Source: Bacteroidales bacterium
GTDB taxonomy: Bacteria > Bacteroidota > Bacteroidia > Bacteroidales > UBA1715
Assembly (NCBI GenBank): GCA_016714605.1
Contig: JADKDL010000017.1
Span: 1 to 43,418 of the forward strand
Length of the DNA: 43,418 nucleotides
Direction of reading: 5' to 3'
The notes below the pieces were generated by a model, which was given only the letters and a program-made list of their open reading frames with translations, searched no databases and was not told the DNA's origin. Of this stretch, positions 17,901 through 24,965 are shown in pieces. Each line of letters opens with the position of its first letter. Position 1 is the first letter of the stretch. Position numbers and translations under genes: made by a program.

Positions 17901-18466
17901 GAAACTCTTTCTTTAGAAACTCCAAATTGCTTGGCTAATTCTTCAACCATTGGAATGCCTCTAGTTGTGAATTGAAGTAAATCCTTTCCGTATAATCTGC
18001 CCTGTGTTAATGTAGAACCATACAAATAAACAATATCATTTAATGGAATTGATAAACCACTGGCTACATTCCCGAGTTTAGTAAGTGTTTCTGTTATTTG
18101 GTCTGCTCCAAAACCGTATGCTAATAATTGTTTTGCACCTTGTCCGACATCTAATAAACTAAATGGGGTTGTAGATGCTAACTCAACAGCTTGTTTCATT
18201 AAAACATCGGCTTTATCTTTAGATTGTAGCATCGTTTCAAATGCTACAGATAATTGTTGAAATTGTCCTGTAATATTTGCAACTTCTTTTCCAAATTGTG
18301 CTAGTTCATTTAAACCAAATCCAATACCAACAGCGGCAAATGTATTGTTTATAGTACTTGAAAGGCTTCCTAGCTGTTTATCGAATTGATTTATTTGCTG
18401 ACTCATTCGAGCCAAGTCTTTCTCAAATCCTTTGTCTATTCCACTTTTAAAATATAAACCGCTCAT
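14918..18466 (-). CDS. Tape measure protein
   Basis: 1182 residues, the longest gene in the window. The N-terminal third carries the conserved tape-measure domain (about 60-240: FETMLQSKDKADVLMKQAVE, SLLDVGQGAKQLLAYGF, GRLYGKDLLQFTTRGIPMVE). A hydrophobic segment follows at about 285-330. A Lys- and Glu-rich coiled coil runs from about 340 to 690. The C-terminal part is helical and Gly/Ala-rich. Such proteins fill the tail tube and set its length; at roughly 1.5 angstrom per residue the tail would be about 170 nm, minus processed parts. The gene follows the frameshift chaperone by 2 nt, the standard siphovirus order. Confidence 0.9.
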   Translation of the reverse strand: MSGLYFKSGIDKGFEKDLARMSQQINQFDKQLGSLSSTINNTFAAVGIGFGLNELAQFGKEVANITGQFQQLSVAFETMLQSKDKADVLMKQAVELASTTPFSLLDVGQGAKQLLAYGFGADQITETLTKLGNVASGLSIPLNDIVYLYGSTLTQGRLYGKDLLQFTTRGIPMVEELAKQFGVSKERVSELVTEGKVGFPEVEKAINSMTGETGKFFNLMQKQSQTITGRISNMGDEWDKAYNRLGEANDEFINGVIDAGAYLAKNLEDVIFIVKTLIAAVGVYKASVLIANGAISNSFKAMNAVAKANPIGLIATALTIAIPLLIKYTSKTKELTTEQLAFNEALKTTKILLEDFNKIQDFQQIKGTMSQSELTDQKNRIEQQIKSEQELVTKLKVEASKLLTNDKKLAELRAKIKNDETNEIEKAYQAGIRNQIKLREKEIIENQDLLYKGSKNRIEELKSYLSNVDSLLKTAKTNLSDEELEEIRKAANEKLDLENQIRINNITEQANLTNKSDKELKKELLNNELWYLSEKKKITDNELEKAQLKGREIDINFELKKLELSDSDMIEALDKTYQIELEKLKQSYKDKKNEQRKFNKESLKLEKANLEDKMKYIQDEETKLKYDNRISEINELIAIEEKSIEQGQQKRLDLIKEANAEILQLEKELQSDISKDRYEELKKSIDIYKKLLEDLGYVPIKAEQSKSVTDTIYGISSAFDGMGDGLGQALQMITNNMLDIVDTFTSKTATTGEKVTSIVGLIVQAMKMIWEAAVSNWDENAQEIDATNNKIAKTIAFEAQINKILRERIELQREYSAFLDANYKDVYQDAIQQVKDSTKTINETIGQLQSGLTLGATGTGKSLFGLNETSKEFSFTVDEIINGAGETKKKWTRALSGIFDPLDLFGTGANAKAYNDAFEQVKVGFNVALSSMGKTASDTANFSTEEWTTFYTLLDEGGFIIDEGTKALVTAMRESQQAYTEALEAMRGVIQDIAGELGNTLGDSIVDSITNGTDAMYEFGKSVNDVLLQLAKAEMNELFFRGLFDNLQAEMNASMEGGDMNWQDDILRFYDKLPSAVGNAQTFLEGFDEQMKALGFEGVTSRGGESEMSRAGQVQQAITEDTASEFVGRLGAIMLSNQAIDNKTNDLVYYSIQNLVYQKQIAENTSFLPAIEENTRRMNEKL

Positions 18467-18468
18467 TG

Positions 18469-19127
18469 CTATTTTTTTATCAGTTTTTTAGTTTCTTCAT
18501 CTAATTCAGAAAGTGGTGTTCCAAAGCCTAATTTCTGTTTTTTAGGTTCATTCTTACTTTTTTTTGATTCATAATCAGGTGTTGGAAAATCAATCATTGA
18601 AAGCATCATGTAAGCGTATGAGGTATTATTTATTTCTTTTAGACTTGCTCCTGTTTTTTCTCTGTATGCTGTAACACGTCCTATAATGCTTAATCCTCCC
18701 TTAATACTACATGTGTCTTTATCGTCATGTGTTTGTACATATCGAAAAAAAAAGCATAATTACTAAGATTCTGAATCACTATATAAAGGCTTCTTAGTTG
18801 CTCCGCGCTGCACTCTTTTACTTTTCGTTTTATAAACGGCTTGAATAGTTTTCCTAAAAATGTATTATTAACAAGTCCTACGGTGACGTATTCAAACATT
18901 AAAGGCATTGTTTTACTCATTAATTTAGAATCAAAAATATCATCTATGGTAACTTCTGAATCTCCTTTCAATTCTTTTATTTTATCTAAAATGATAGCTA
19001 GTTCAACCATTACAGGAATGCGAATGTATTTAAGGTAAAAGGGGATAACCCCTAATACCTTAAATCCTTCTATCTTACCTACTACATCATTGCTAATGTG
19101 AGCTATTTTCTTTGCATCATTAATCAT
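18469..19127 (-). CDS. Tail assembly chaperone, long form made by -1 frameshift (GT-like)
   Basis: The frame upstream (see 18690-19127) contains GCT TTT TTT TTC. A -1 slip on this nine-T run (18745-18753) moves ribosomes into a frame that opens just before the run, since TAG and TAA lie directly upstream of it. That frame stays open to a TAG at 18469-18471, 3 nt from the tape measure ATG. The joined product is 219 residues; the extension starts RYVQTHDDKDTCSIKGG and ends ELDEETKKLIKK. This is the lambda gpG/gpGT arrangement: short and long chaperones that coat the tape measure during tail assembly. The extension has no start codon of its own at a suitable place, which supports frameshifting. 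Confidence 0.8.
18690..19127 (-). CDS. Tail assembly chaperone, short form (G-like)
   Basis: 145 residues from the ATG at 19127, chosen because it overlaps the tail-tube stop as TAATG; an ATG-equivalent at 19157 would overlap more. The protein is mostly helical (ELAIILDKIKELKGDSEVTI, then LRSLYIVIQNLSNYAFFF). It lies between the major tail protein and the tape measure, where siphoviruses encode gpG-like chaperones. The frame ends at TAA 18690 if no frameshift occurs. No motif names the family, so the call rests on position, size and the slippery run. Confidence 0.75.
   Translation of the reverse strand: MINDAKKIAHISNDVVGKIEGFKVLGVIPFYLKYIRIPVMVELAIILDKIKELKGDSEVTIDDIFDSKLMSKTMPLMFEYVTVGLVNNTFLGKLFKPFIKRKVKECSAEQLRSLYIVIQNLSNYAFFFDMYKHMTIKTHVVLRED
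18745..18753 (-). promoter_or_regulatory. Slippery site for programmed -1 frameshift
   Basis: On the minus strand nine T residues in the reading GCT TTT TTT TTC give a perfect X XXY YYZ heptamer (T TTT TTT). Both tRNAs can re-pair after a one-base slip. No strong stem-loop or pseudoknot is obvious directly downstream, so efficiency may be set by the run alone. Confidence 0.75.
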
Positions 19128-19894
19128 TACGGTGCTACTGTAACAGTTACTGTCCATACTTGAGAAAATCCATCCGCGCTTTTAACTGTGTATGTCACCG
19201 CGCTTGTAAAGTCGGTTGCTACTGTTGAAAGTGGTGAAACTACCGCACCTATTGAAGTTGTTACTACTGGTGCAAGTGCTGTTTTTGATGTTCCTGTTGC
19301 AACTGTAATTGCAACGGTGTGAGCTGATGCGTTAATTGTCGCTGCAACTGTTTGTTCAGGCAATGTAAATCCTACAATATCATTTTTTGTGCTGTCGATA
19401 TTATCGTAAGAGCCTTGCATTTCTTCATTTGCTTTCTCAGGAACTAAAACAAGCCCATTCACTTGGATGTAAGCTAAATCATCATCTGCCCTTGCGATAT
19501 ATGCTTCTAATTGTACATTTGCAGCATATTCTACAGAATTATCGCGCCCAATTATCATTACTGATTTTTTGATTAGCGAGGTTGTTTTTGGAGCTTTCCA
19601 TTTTTTACCATTCACTGGGTCGGTTACAACTTCGCCACCCATTAAGTAAGCTCTATTATCTGCAGATATGTCGCCGCACTGGAAATTAAAGTTATTGTCT
19701 CCTTTTTCTGTTGATGATGCGAGAATGTCACCTAGTACATTTTTATGAGCTGTTACCGAGGCATCTGAACCCATCAGAGATGCTGTACCTTTCCTTGTAG
19801 TTCCTTCAATTTCAATCCATTTTGTTCCAAGACCTCCATCGGCTGCAACATCGGATATTAGTACTTTTTTGTAATCTACATCTATTTTTGACAT
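19127..19894 (-). CDS. Major tail tube protein with C-terminal Ig-like domain
   Basis: 255 residues. The N-terminal about 165 residues have the features of a tail-tube protein: GTTRKGTASLMGSDASVTAH and NNFNFQCGDISADNRAYLMG. Residues about 172-254 form a separate beta domain (FTLPEQTVAATINASAHTVA, then SAVTYTVKSADGFSQVWTVT), of the DUF5018/cadherin-like sort common in Bacteroidetes surface proteins. In siphoviruses such Ig-like extensions decorate the outside of the tail. The position before the chaperone pair supports the call. Confidence 0.8.
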   Translation of the reverse strand: MSKIDVDYKKVLISDVAADGGLGTKWIEIEGTTRKGTASLMGSDASVTAHKNVLGDILASSTEKGDNNFNFQCGDISADNRAYLMGGEVVTDPVNGKKWKAPKTTSLIKKSVMIIGRDNSVEYAANVQLEAYIARADDDLAYIQVNGLVLVPEKANEEMQGSYDNIDSTKNDIVGFTLPEQTVAATINASAHTVAITVATGTSKTALAPVVTTSIGAVVSPLSTVATDFTSAVTYTVKSADGFSQVWTVTVTVAP

Positions 19895-19909
19895 GATTTT
19901 ATTTTTTTT

Positions 19910-20317
19910 TTAGTTTATGAGTTTAAAGTTTATTTTTAAAATTGCGAAATGTTCGTGTTTATTGTCGTCTTGTACTCTTTCTGTGTATAGCTCACGGCTA
20001 TTTACATCGAATGAGTACCCGTTTGTAGTTAATAGCGTTGTTGATAGATTGTAAAGCAATGTTTCTATGGTCGCCCCTGTTGTTAAGTCTTCAAAATATG
20101 TATTATTCAAAAATGTATCTTGGTAGAAAATCTTAACCGTTAAAGCTCCGTATCTTATAAATTTATCTGTTGTACTTGCTATTATAGCAACTACACAATC
20201 ATTAAGCACACTATCAGTTAATCTAGTTTCAGCAGTAACAGACCCGTTTAAATCTTTAATCGCTGTTCCGTTAATAATAGTAATTATCTGTTTAATTATG
20301 TCGTTTTTCGTTTTCAT
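19910..20317 (-). CDS. Probable tail terminator / tail completion protein
   Basis: 135 residues, alpha/beta, with ETLLYNLSTTLLTTNGYSFD and a final strand HFAILKINFKLIN. Size and place (between the gp10-like protein and the tail tube) match the gpU-type tail terminator that caps the tube and joins it to the head. No decisive motif is visible, so the call is by synteny. Its start overlaps the preceding stop by 4 nt. Confidence 0.5.
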   Translation of the reverse strand: MKTKNDIIKQIITIINGTAIKDLNGSVTAETRLTDSVLNDCVVAIIASTTDKFIRYGALTVKIFYQDTFLNNTYFEDLTTGATIETLLYNLSTTLLTTNGYSFDVNSRELYTERVQDDNKHEHFAILKINFKLIN

Positions 20318-20748
20318 AATTTTTGTGATAATTTTTGTAATACTGACGGTAATTCTATATTCATTTTTATTTCAGAAAGTTTCAAAACATTTAAATTGTG
20401 GTAATCCTCAACATAAGATGCGTATTCCATTCCGGCAACAATTATTATAGTGTATCCGCTTCCAGTTTGGTTTATTAAATCATTAATAAATCCTTCGCCT
20501 TTGCTTATACCTTCTTCCTTGCCATAAAAGCCTCTAAATGTAACAGATTTACCGTCTTTTACTAAAACACCTCCGATTGAGCTTTTTAAATTGCTTGTTT
20601 GGTCTTTATAACCTGCTGAGCTTTTGGCATGATTTACCAACTTTTCAACTAATACTTCTAAATTATAAATCAATGCTCTTTCAATCAGAACTTTTTTTCC
20701 TGAAATCATACGAAACACTTCATTTTTATTTATTAGTGAAATTCCCAT
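20314..20748 (-). CDS. HK97 gp10-like neck protein
   Basis: 144 residues from the ATG at 20748; the codon before it is TTG and the ATG overlaps the previous TGA, so I prefer the ATG. The pattern LVNHAKSSAGYKDQTSNLKSSIG followed by IIVAGMEYASYVED is characteristic of gp10-like head-tail joining proteins, which carry an N-terminal helix, the phrase NLRxSI and a YAxYVE strand. They act at the neck between connector and tail. Confidence 0.7.
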   Translation of the reverse strand: MGISLINKNEVFRMISGKKVLIERALIYNLEVLVEKLVNHAKSSAGYKDQTSNLKSSIGGVLVKDGKSVTFRGFYGKEEGISKGEGFINDLINQTGSGYTIIIVAGMEYASYVEDYHNLNVLKLSEIKMNIELPSVLQKLSQKL

Positions 20749-21077
20749 CAAACAACTATTTTAATTTTATTAGTCAATTTTAAATGTTCTATTTTCTGAA
20801 TCTGAAACACTCCTAAATTATTACCAATGCTGTCAACTATACTTACTTTTTTAACTGTATTCAATGTTACATTTTTTATAACATTTTCATCAATCATAAC
20901 CGATATTTTGGCTTGTAATGTTTGTCCCTCAACTACAGTCAAATATTGCCTTGTTATTGTTCTAATATTACAAGCAAAACTAGCACTACTTGAATTTGTT
21001 GGCGGTGTAATTGTTCCATCGTTTCCTATTGAACCTCCAGTTTCGGTTATAAATACTATGAACCCATTATTAAGCAT
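20748..21077 (-). CDS. Probable head closure protein
   Basis: 109 residues, nearly all beta: GFIVFITETGGSIGNDGTI, then RQYLTVVEGQTLQAKISVMI and a final IEHLKLTNKIKIVV. Small beta-barrel proteins at this place (after the adaptor, before gp10) are head-closure proteins of the SPP1 gp16 or HK97 gp7 type. The call is by synteny and fold type only. Confidence 0.45.
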   Translation of the reverse strand: MLNNGFIVFITETGGSIGNDGTITPPTNSSSASFACNIRTITRQYLTVVEGQTLQAKISVMIDENVIKNVTLNTVKKVSIVDSIGNNLGVFQIQKIEHLKLTNKIKIVV

Positions 21078-21399
21078 TCCAATCCTCCCCTACAAATCCG
21101 ATAGTTTGTCCTTTAAATTTCGGGTCTTCATATTTGATATAAATATCGTTGGCTTTTTTCCTAAAAATATCTCTCAAATTATTATCCCCGTTAATTGAAC
21201 TATCTTGTTCTTTTATGTCAAAATATTCACTTAAATAGTCATATACATCGGCTGTGATTAGTTCAAACTCTTTAGATATTCCTATTTCTTTTGTATAGTC
21301 TATTGATGAAACTATACCTCTATCAACACAGTAACGCTCTACCGTGTTGATAGGTATAGGATATATACTAATGCTTAATATGGCTTCTAAATTAGTCAT
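21070..21399 (-). CDS. Head-tail connector (adaptor) protein
   Basis: 109 residues, helical. MTNLEAILSISIYPIPINTV and YTKEIGISKEFELITADVYDYL resemble small adaptor proteins found next to capsid genes in Bacteroidetes phages (DUF6706-like, by memory). Such proteins form a ring under the portal (HK97 gp6, SPP1 gp15 role). It begins 2 nt after the capsid gene ends and overlaps the next gene by 8 nt. Confidence 0.6.
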   Translation of the reverse strand: MTNLEAILSISIYPIPINTVERYCVDRGIVSSIDYTKEIGISKEFELITADVYDYLSEYFDIKEQDSSINGDNNLRDIFRKKANDIYIKYEDPKFKGQTIGFVGEDWNA

Positions 21400-21400
21400 A

Positions 21401-22489
21401 TTACCAAGCTACGGCATTTGTTTTCAAATACAAGTTTCTGTAAGCTGTGTCGAGTACTGGTATACCGTCAGATTCTCCAATAGTAACTTCAGAAACCGGT
21501 TCAGCATTACCATATTTCTTTATAAGTGTATTTTCTCTTTGCGCATAAATTACAGCTGGATTAGTTTGTTGTAATTTGCCAAATTGTGAGCTTCCTAGAG
21601 TTGTTGACTCTGTAAATACTGCAACATCGCTATCAAAAGGGTTTGCACTTGTTGAAGTTCCATCTGTCAATTCTCTTGTAATTGTTTGGTCTACTACGTG
21701 AAGAGTTAAGCCTTTCAATAATTCAATATTCTGAATTGATTGGTTAATCTCAGCAATTGATGGAATTGTAACTACCTTAGTGGCATTTGCTCTATAGATT
21801 TGCGTTAAATCTTTCATTTGTGCAGTCGCTTGTAGCAAATAAGAATTGTCTTGATTAATCCAAATATGCTTAATATTCAAACCAAGTGCTTTGGCTTGTT
21901 TCATAATTTTTTGGAAGTCACCAATAGGGTCTGCGGTTGCAGCGGTCGCCCAAGATGTTGAATTTGCATCTTTATTATCGCTTGAAACTTGGTAATCCAA
22001 ATCAAACTCATTTGCAAATGTTGCGTTGTTTGAAGTTGTGAACGCTAGTTTACCTGCTTTTGAAAGCAAAGCCCATGCGATGTACTCATATTCTGCCTGA
22101 ACACCATTGAAGCAAAATGAAATATCGTCAGCCCAAAATCTTACTAAGCTTTGATTAGCTACATTGCCCTTTGCCATTGAAAGCATTATTTCATATTCCT
22201 TCATTTTTTCTCGGCTCAATTCCCTTGATATTGAAATCAAAGGTAAGTCACCGGAAGCAACTTGAAAATTTGGACGGGTTTTTCTGGCTACTGAGCTATT
22301 CTGTGCTTGAAGATCTGCTGCAACATTCGGCTTTTGAATGTTATTAGTCAACGTTTTCCATGAGAAAAATGGATTTTCTACTATTGGAAAATATAATTGA
22401 TAAGTCAAAGGCATAGGTAATTCGTTTAAAAACGCCTGTGCTGTCTTATCATTTAACCCTTTCATTAAGGTATTTGTAAGTGTAGTCAT
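21401..22489 (-). CDS. Major capsid protein
   Basis: 362 residues, typical length for an HK97-fold capsid of the gpE-like group. Visible landmarks are the long helix region EKMKEYEIMLSMAKGNVANQ, the FCFNGVQAEYEYIAWALLSK segment, and a C-terminal strand region ending TAYRNLYLKTNAVAW. It follows the scaffold and decoration genes and precedes the connector, the standard order. There is no separate prohead protease, consistent with a stand-alone scaffold. Confidence 0.85.
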   Translation of the reverse strand: MTTLTNTLMKGLNDKTAQAFLNELPMPLTYQLYFPIVENPFFSWKTLTNNIQKPNVAADLQAQNSSVARKTRPNFQVASGDLPLISISRELSREKMKEYEIMLSMAKGNVANQSLVRFWADDISFCFNGVQAEYEYIAWALLSKAGKLAFTTSNNATFANEFDLDYQVSSDNKDANSTSWATAATADPIGDFQKIMKQAKALGLNIKHIWINQDNSYLLQATAQMKDLTQIYRANATKVVTIPSIAEINQSIQNIELLKGLTLHVVDQTITRELTDGTSTSANPFDSDVAVFTESTTLGSSQFGKLQQTNPAVIYAQRENTLIKKYGNAEPVSEVTIGESDGIPVLDTAYRNLYLKTNAVAW

Positions 22490-22511
22490 TTTCTTTTATG
22501 ATTTTATAGAT

Positions 22512-23108
22512 TTATACTTCTGCAATTGCGCAACCGCTTGTTCTAAGTGCAGATAGGATTGCGCTTCCTACTGTACCATATTTTACCGCTCCAATTACCC
22601 AAGCATCAACGCTTTGATTACTTGTTATATCTACTTCAAAGGCTGTGCCTGTGATTGCAACTGGCGTTACCAAGAATGCTGCGCCTGTAGCTCCGTCTGT
22701 AGCTGCTGCGTTTTGGTAGATAAAACCTCCATTTGCTAAAGGGTCGTCAATTGCAGTTCCTACAGTAATATCTATCACTCCGGCAGTTGGTGCTGAAATT
22801 GCAGTAATTGCATAATGTTTACCTCCAACCAAAGAGAATATTTTTTCACCTACTTTGAACTGGCTTTTATTTCCTTCAACTTTAATTACAGTTGTTGTAG
22901 TTCCCGTGAGTGCTTTTGCTGACTTTAGAACTGAACATAAACCACTAGAGGCTCTACCAATTGCGGTCGCGTCAAGCAATATAGTTCCTGCAACTAATTC
23001 AGATGTTTTAATAGATACACCACTTGGTATATCCGCTACTTTGCCTTTATTTGAGGCAAATCGACTAACAATATTAATGTCAGAAGACTTTTTTACCGTC
23101 ATTCCCAT
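22512..23108 (-). CDS. Probable capsid decoration protein
   Basis: 198 residues, rich in Ala, Gly, Thr and Val, with a barrel-like middle containing VKVGEK-type strands (KSQFKVGEKIFSLVGGKHYA). Position between scaffold and major capsid genes fits a head decoration or stabilising protein. A second ATG at residue 3 is possible. No cysteine cluster or enzyme motif is seen. Confidence 0.6.
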   Translation of the reverse strand: MGMTVKKSSDINIVSRFASNKGKVADIPSGVSIKTSELVAGTILLDATAIGRASSGLCSVLKSAKALTGTTTTVIKVEGNKSQFKVGEKIFSLVGGKHYAITAISAPTAGVIDITVGTAIDDPLANGGFIYQNAAATDGATGAAFLVTPVAITGTAFEVDITSNQSVDAWVIGAVKYGTVGSAILSALRTSGCAIAEV

Positions 23109-23129
23109 TTTTTTCTATTTTATTTGTTG

Positions 23130-23801
23130 TTAAAAAGGTTTTTTTGTTTCTGTTGTGTTTGTAATGCTTTTGATAGTCTCAAGCATTGCAGGGCTTACTT
23201 CGTCGGCTGGTGCTTTTTTCACATTTACAGATGGCGAAGGAAATTTTAATCCGTTTTCGTTCATTTGTTGAACAAAATCATTTTTGGATGTTTCAACTGT
23301 TTTTTTATACGTTTCAAACATTTCATCGCTTTCAAACGATGCTGTTTTGAAAGTATTTAAAATCGTATTTTTGAACACTTCGGGGGTTTCCTTCAATAGT
23401 TCATTTATCTGAGATTCTCTAGACTTACTCATATCTGTTTTTGTGATTGCTGCAATTGCGGCTTTCATTTCGTTGAGTTGGTCTAATAACAGTTTTTCTG
23501 TTGGGGACATTTGAACTTGCTTTTCAGGTTCTTTACCTTTTTCAAGTTCTTTTTTAGCAAGTGCAAAATCAGCTTCTAATTTAGCTAATTTTGTTTGTTT
23601 ATCTTCTACTGCTTTTGCAGCATGATTGTTGATATTACCGTCAATAGTTTTAATTGCTATTGCAAAGTCGGCTTTCTCAAGTAATTCATCTGTTGTAATA
23701 AATAATTCGTAGTGCGATGCAAGTTCGTCAAGTGTTCTATCACTTACGCTTGAATTTGCAGGTTTTTGACTTTTTAGTTTTTGAAGGATTTTTTCTTTCA
23801 T
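23130..23801 (-). CDS. Scaffolding protein
   Basis: 223 residues, highly charged and helical. Coiled coil covers about 75-125 (KLAKLEADFALAKKELEKGK, then LLLDQLNEMKAAIAAI). The C-terminal quarter is a basic helix-rich region ending in TETKKPF, where scaffolds bind capsid. It lies just before the decoration and capsid genes. A candidate promoter precedes it, so it may open the late head transcript. Confidence 0.75.
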   Translation of the reverse strand: MKEKILQKLKSQKPANSSVSDRTLDELASHYELFITTDELLEKADFAIAIKTIDGNINNHAAKAVEDKQTKLAKLEADFALAKKELEKGKEPEKQVQMSPTEKLLLDQLNEMKAAIAAITKTDMSKSRESQINELLKETPEVFKNTILNTFKTASFESDEMFETYKKTVETSKNDFVQQMNENGLKFPSPSVNVKKAPADEVSPAMLETIKSITNTTETKKPF

Positions 23802-23826
23802 TTTGATAGTTTTTTAAATTTACCAT

Positions 23827-23858
23827 CAAATTTATGTAATTTTTAACTAAAATATCAA
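23827..23858 (-). promoter_or_regulatory. Candidate late promoter before the scaffold gene
   Basis: In the 95-nt spacer between minor head and scaffold genes, minus-strand TAAATTTG (23827-23834) fits TAnnTTTG and a TTG lies 21 nt upstream (23856-23858). It would give the capsid genes their own start, in line with the need for many capsid copies. Confidence 0.35.
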
Positions 23859-23896
23859 AACACACTAATTATTTTGCGTAAATATAATACGAATTT

Positions 23897-24964
23897 TTAT
23901 TTTTCAATATTATTTGTGTAAAATCTTGGTGGGTTTTTATAATTTTCCCACTTTTTAATATTTTCCGAAATATAAGTATTGTATGTATCTGATAATTTTG
24001 TTACTTCATTTTTAGACTTAGTATCTGGCTCTTTGCCTGAGAGTATTAAATCGGTATCTTTGTCTATTTCGTCGTATGTTTTTAAAATTGAATATGATTG
24101 ACATAAGCAGTTAACGTGCCATTTATTCGTAAAATCAAAGTCTTTTGGATAATTGCCTTGCAAAGTTAAACATGAAACACCTCCTTTGTCGTTTAATGGG
24201 TTGTGATTTGGTGAAACTTCAATTCTTATTCCCACTACAAAACTTTGCTGCCCTCTTTTATCTTTTTGGCTTTTTTCATAGCTAAAGTTAGTTTCGTTTC
24301 TTGCAAGTCTCTCAGCATTCTTATACGAGCTTCTATAAACACCTGCCCCGGGGTTGTATGCTTTTGCAGCCTTTGAAAGTCTTAATAACCCACTTTTAGA
24401 ATCTCTTACGCGTCTAAATAGTTTATCAGGTTCATTAAGATATTGCTTTATTTCTGTTGCTGCTGATGCTGCGCTTTTACCGTTATTTATTGTTAGTTCT
24501 AAAGATAATTCAAGCTCTTGTTTTACCTGCTGACAATTGCGCCAAACTCTATCCGACAAATCAAGCCCATTTATTTTTCTTTCAATAAATGCTTTTCTCG
24601 CTTTGTCGTTTGTCGAGAATGTTTTTTTCTTGTATTGTTCAGGTAATTTTGATAGTACTTTCCCATATACCTGAGTGGCAATAGCATTATGTTTATCAAC
24701 TGCTAATTGCCATTCGCTATTTATGTTTGTTACTGTTGTTCCGTAAACATCTAAATATAAAGACTTTATAAGTTCATTAATCTCTTTTTCAATTGTCTTA
24801 TTGTTTGAAAAAAAGAAATTATTATTGGAGTCTAAACGAAATGAACTATATCTTTTTTCTACTTCTTTGATTAGCTTTAAATATGCAGCCCTAACCTCTT
24901 TAGTATATCTGTCAAGATTTTCACGGTGTATATTATCATAATATTTTTCTAAAGGCAACGGCAT
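23897..24964 (-). CDS. Minor head protein (SPP1 gp7 / Mu F type)
   Basis: 355 residues. The second half has the Mu-F-like pattern: YKNAERLARNETNFSYEKSQ, the loop SPNHNPLNDKGGVSC and KWHVNCLCQS, where H-x-NC-x-C is the typical metal-binding end. These proteins sit with the portal and guide DNA exit or early infection. It begins 2 nt after the portal stop. Confidence 0.8.
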   Translation of the reverse strand: MPLPLEKYYDNIHRENLDRYTKEVRAAYLKLIKEVEKRYSSFRLDSNNNFFFSNNKTIEKEINELIKSLYLDVYGTTVTNINSEWQLAVDKHNAIATQVYGKVLSKLPEQYKKKTFSTNDKARKAFIERKINGLDLSDRVWRNCQQVKQELELSLELTINNGKSAASAATEIKQYLNEPDKLFRRVRDSKSGLLRLSKAAKAYNPGAGVYRSSYKNAERLARNETNFSYEKSQKDKRGQQSFVVGIRIEVSPNHNPLNDKGGVSCLTLQGNYPKDFDFTNKWHVNCLCQSYSILKTYDEIDKDTDLILSGKEPDTKSKNEVTKLSDTYNTYISENIKKWENYKNPPRFYTNNIEK

Positions 24965-24965
24965 C

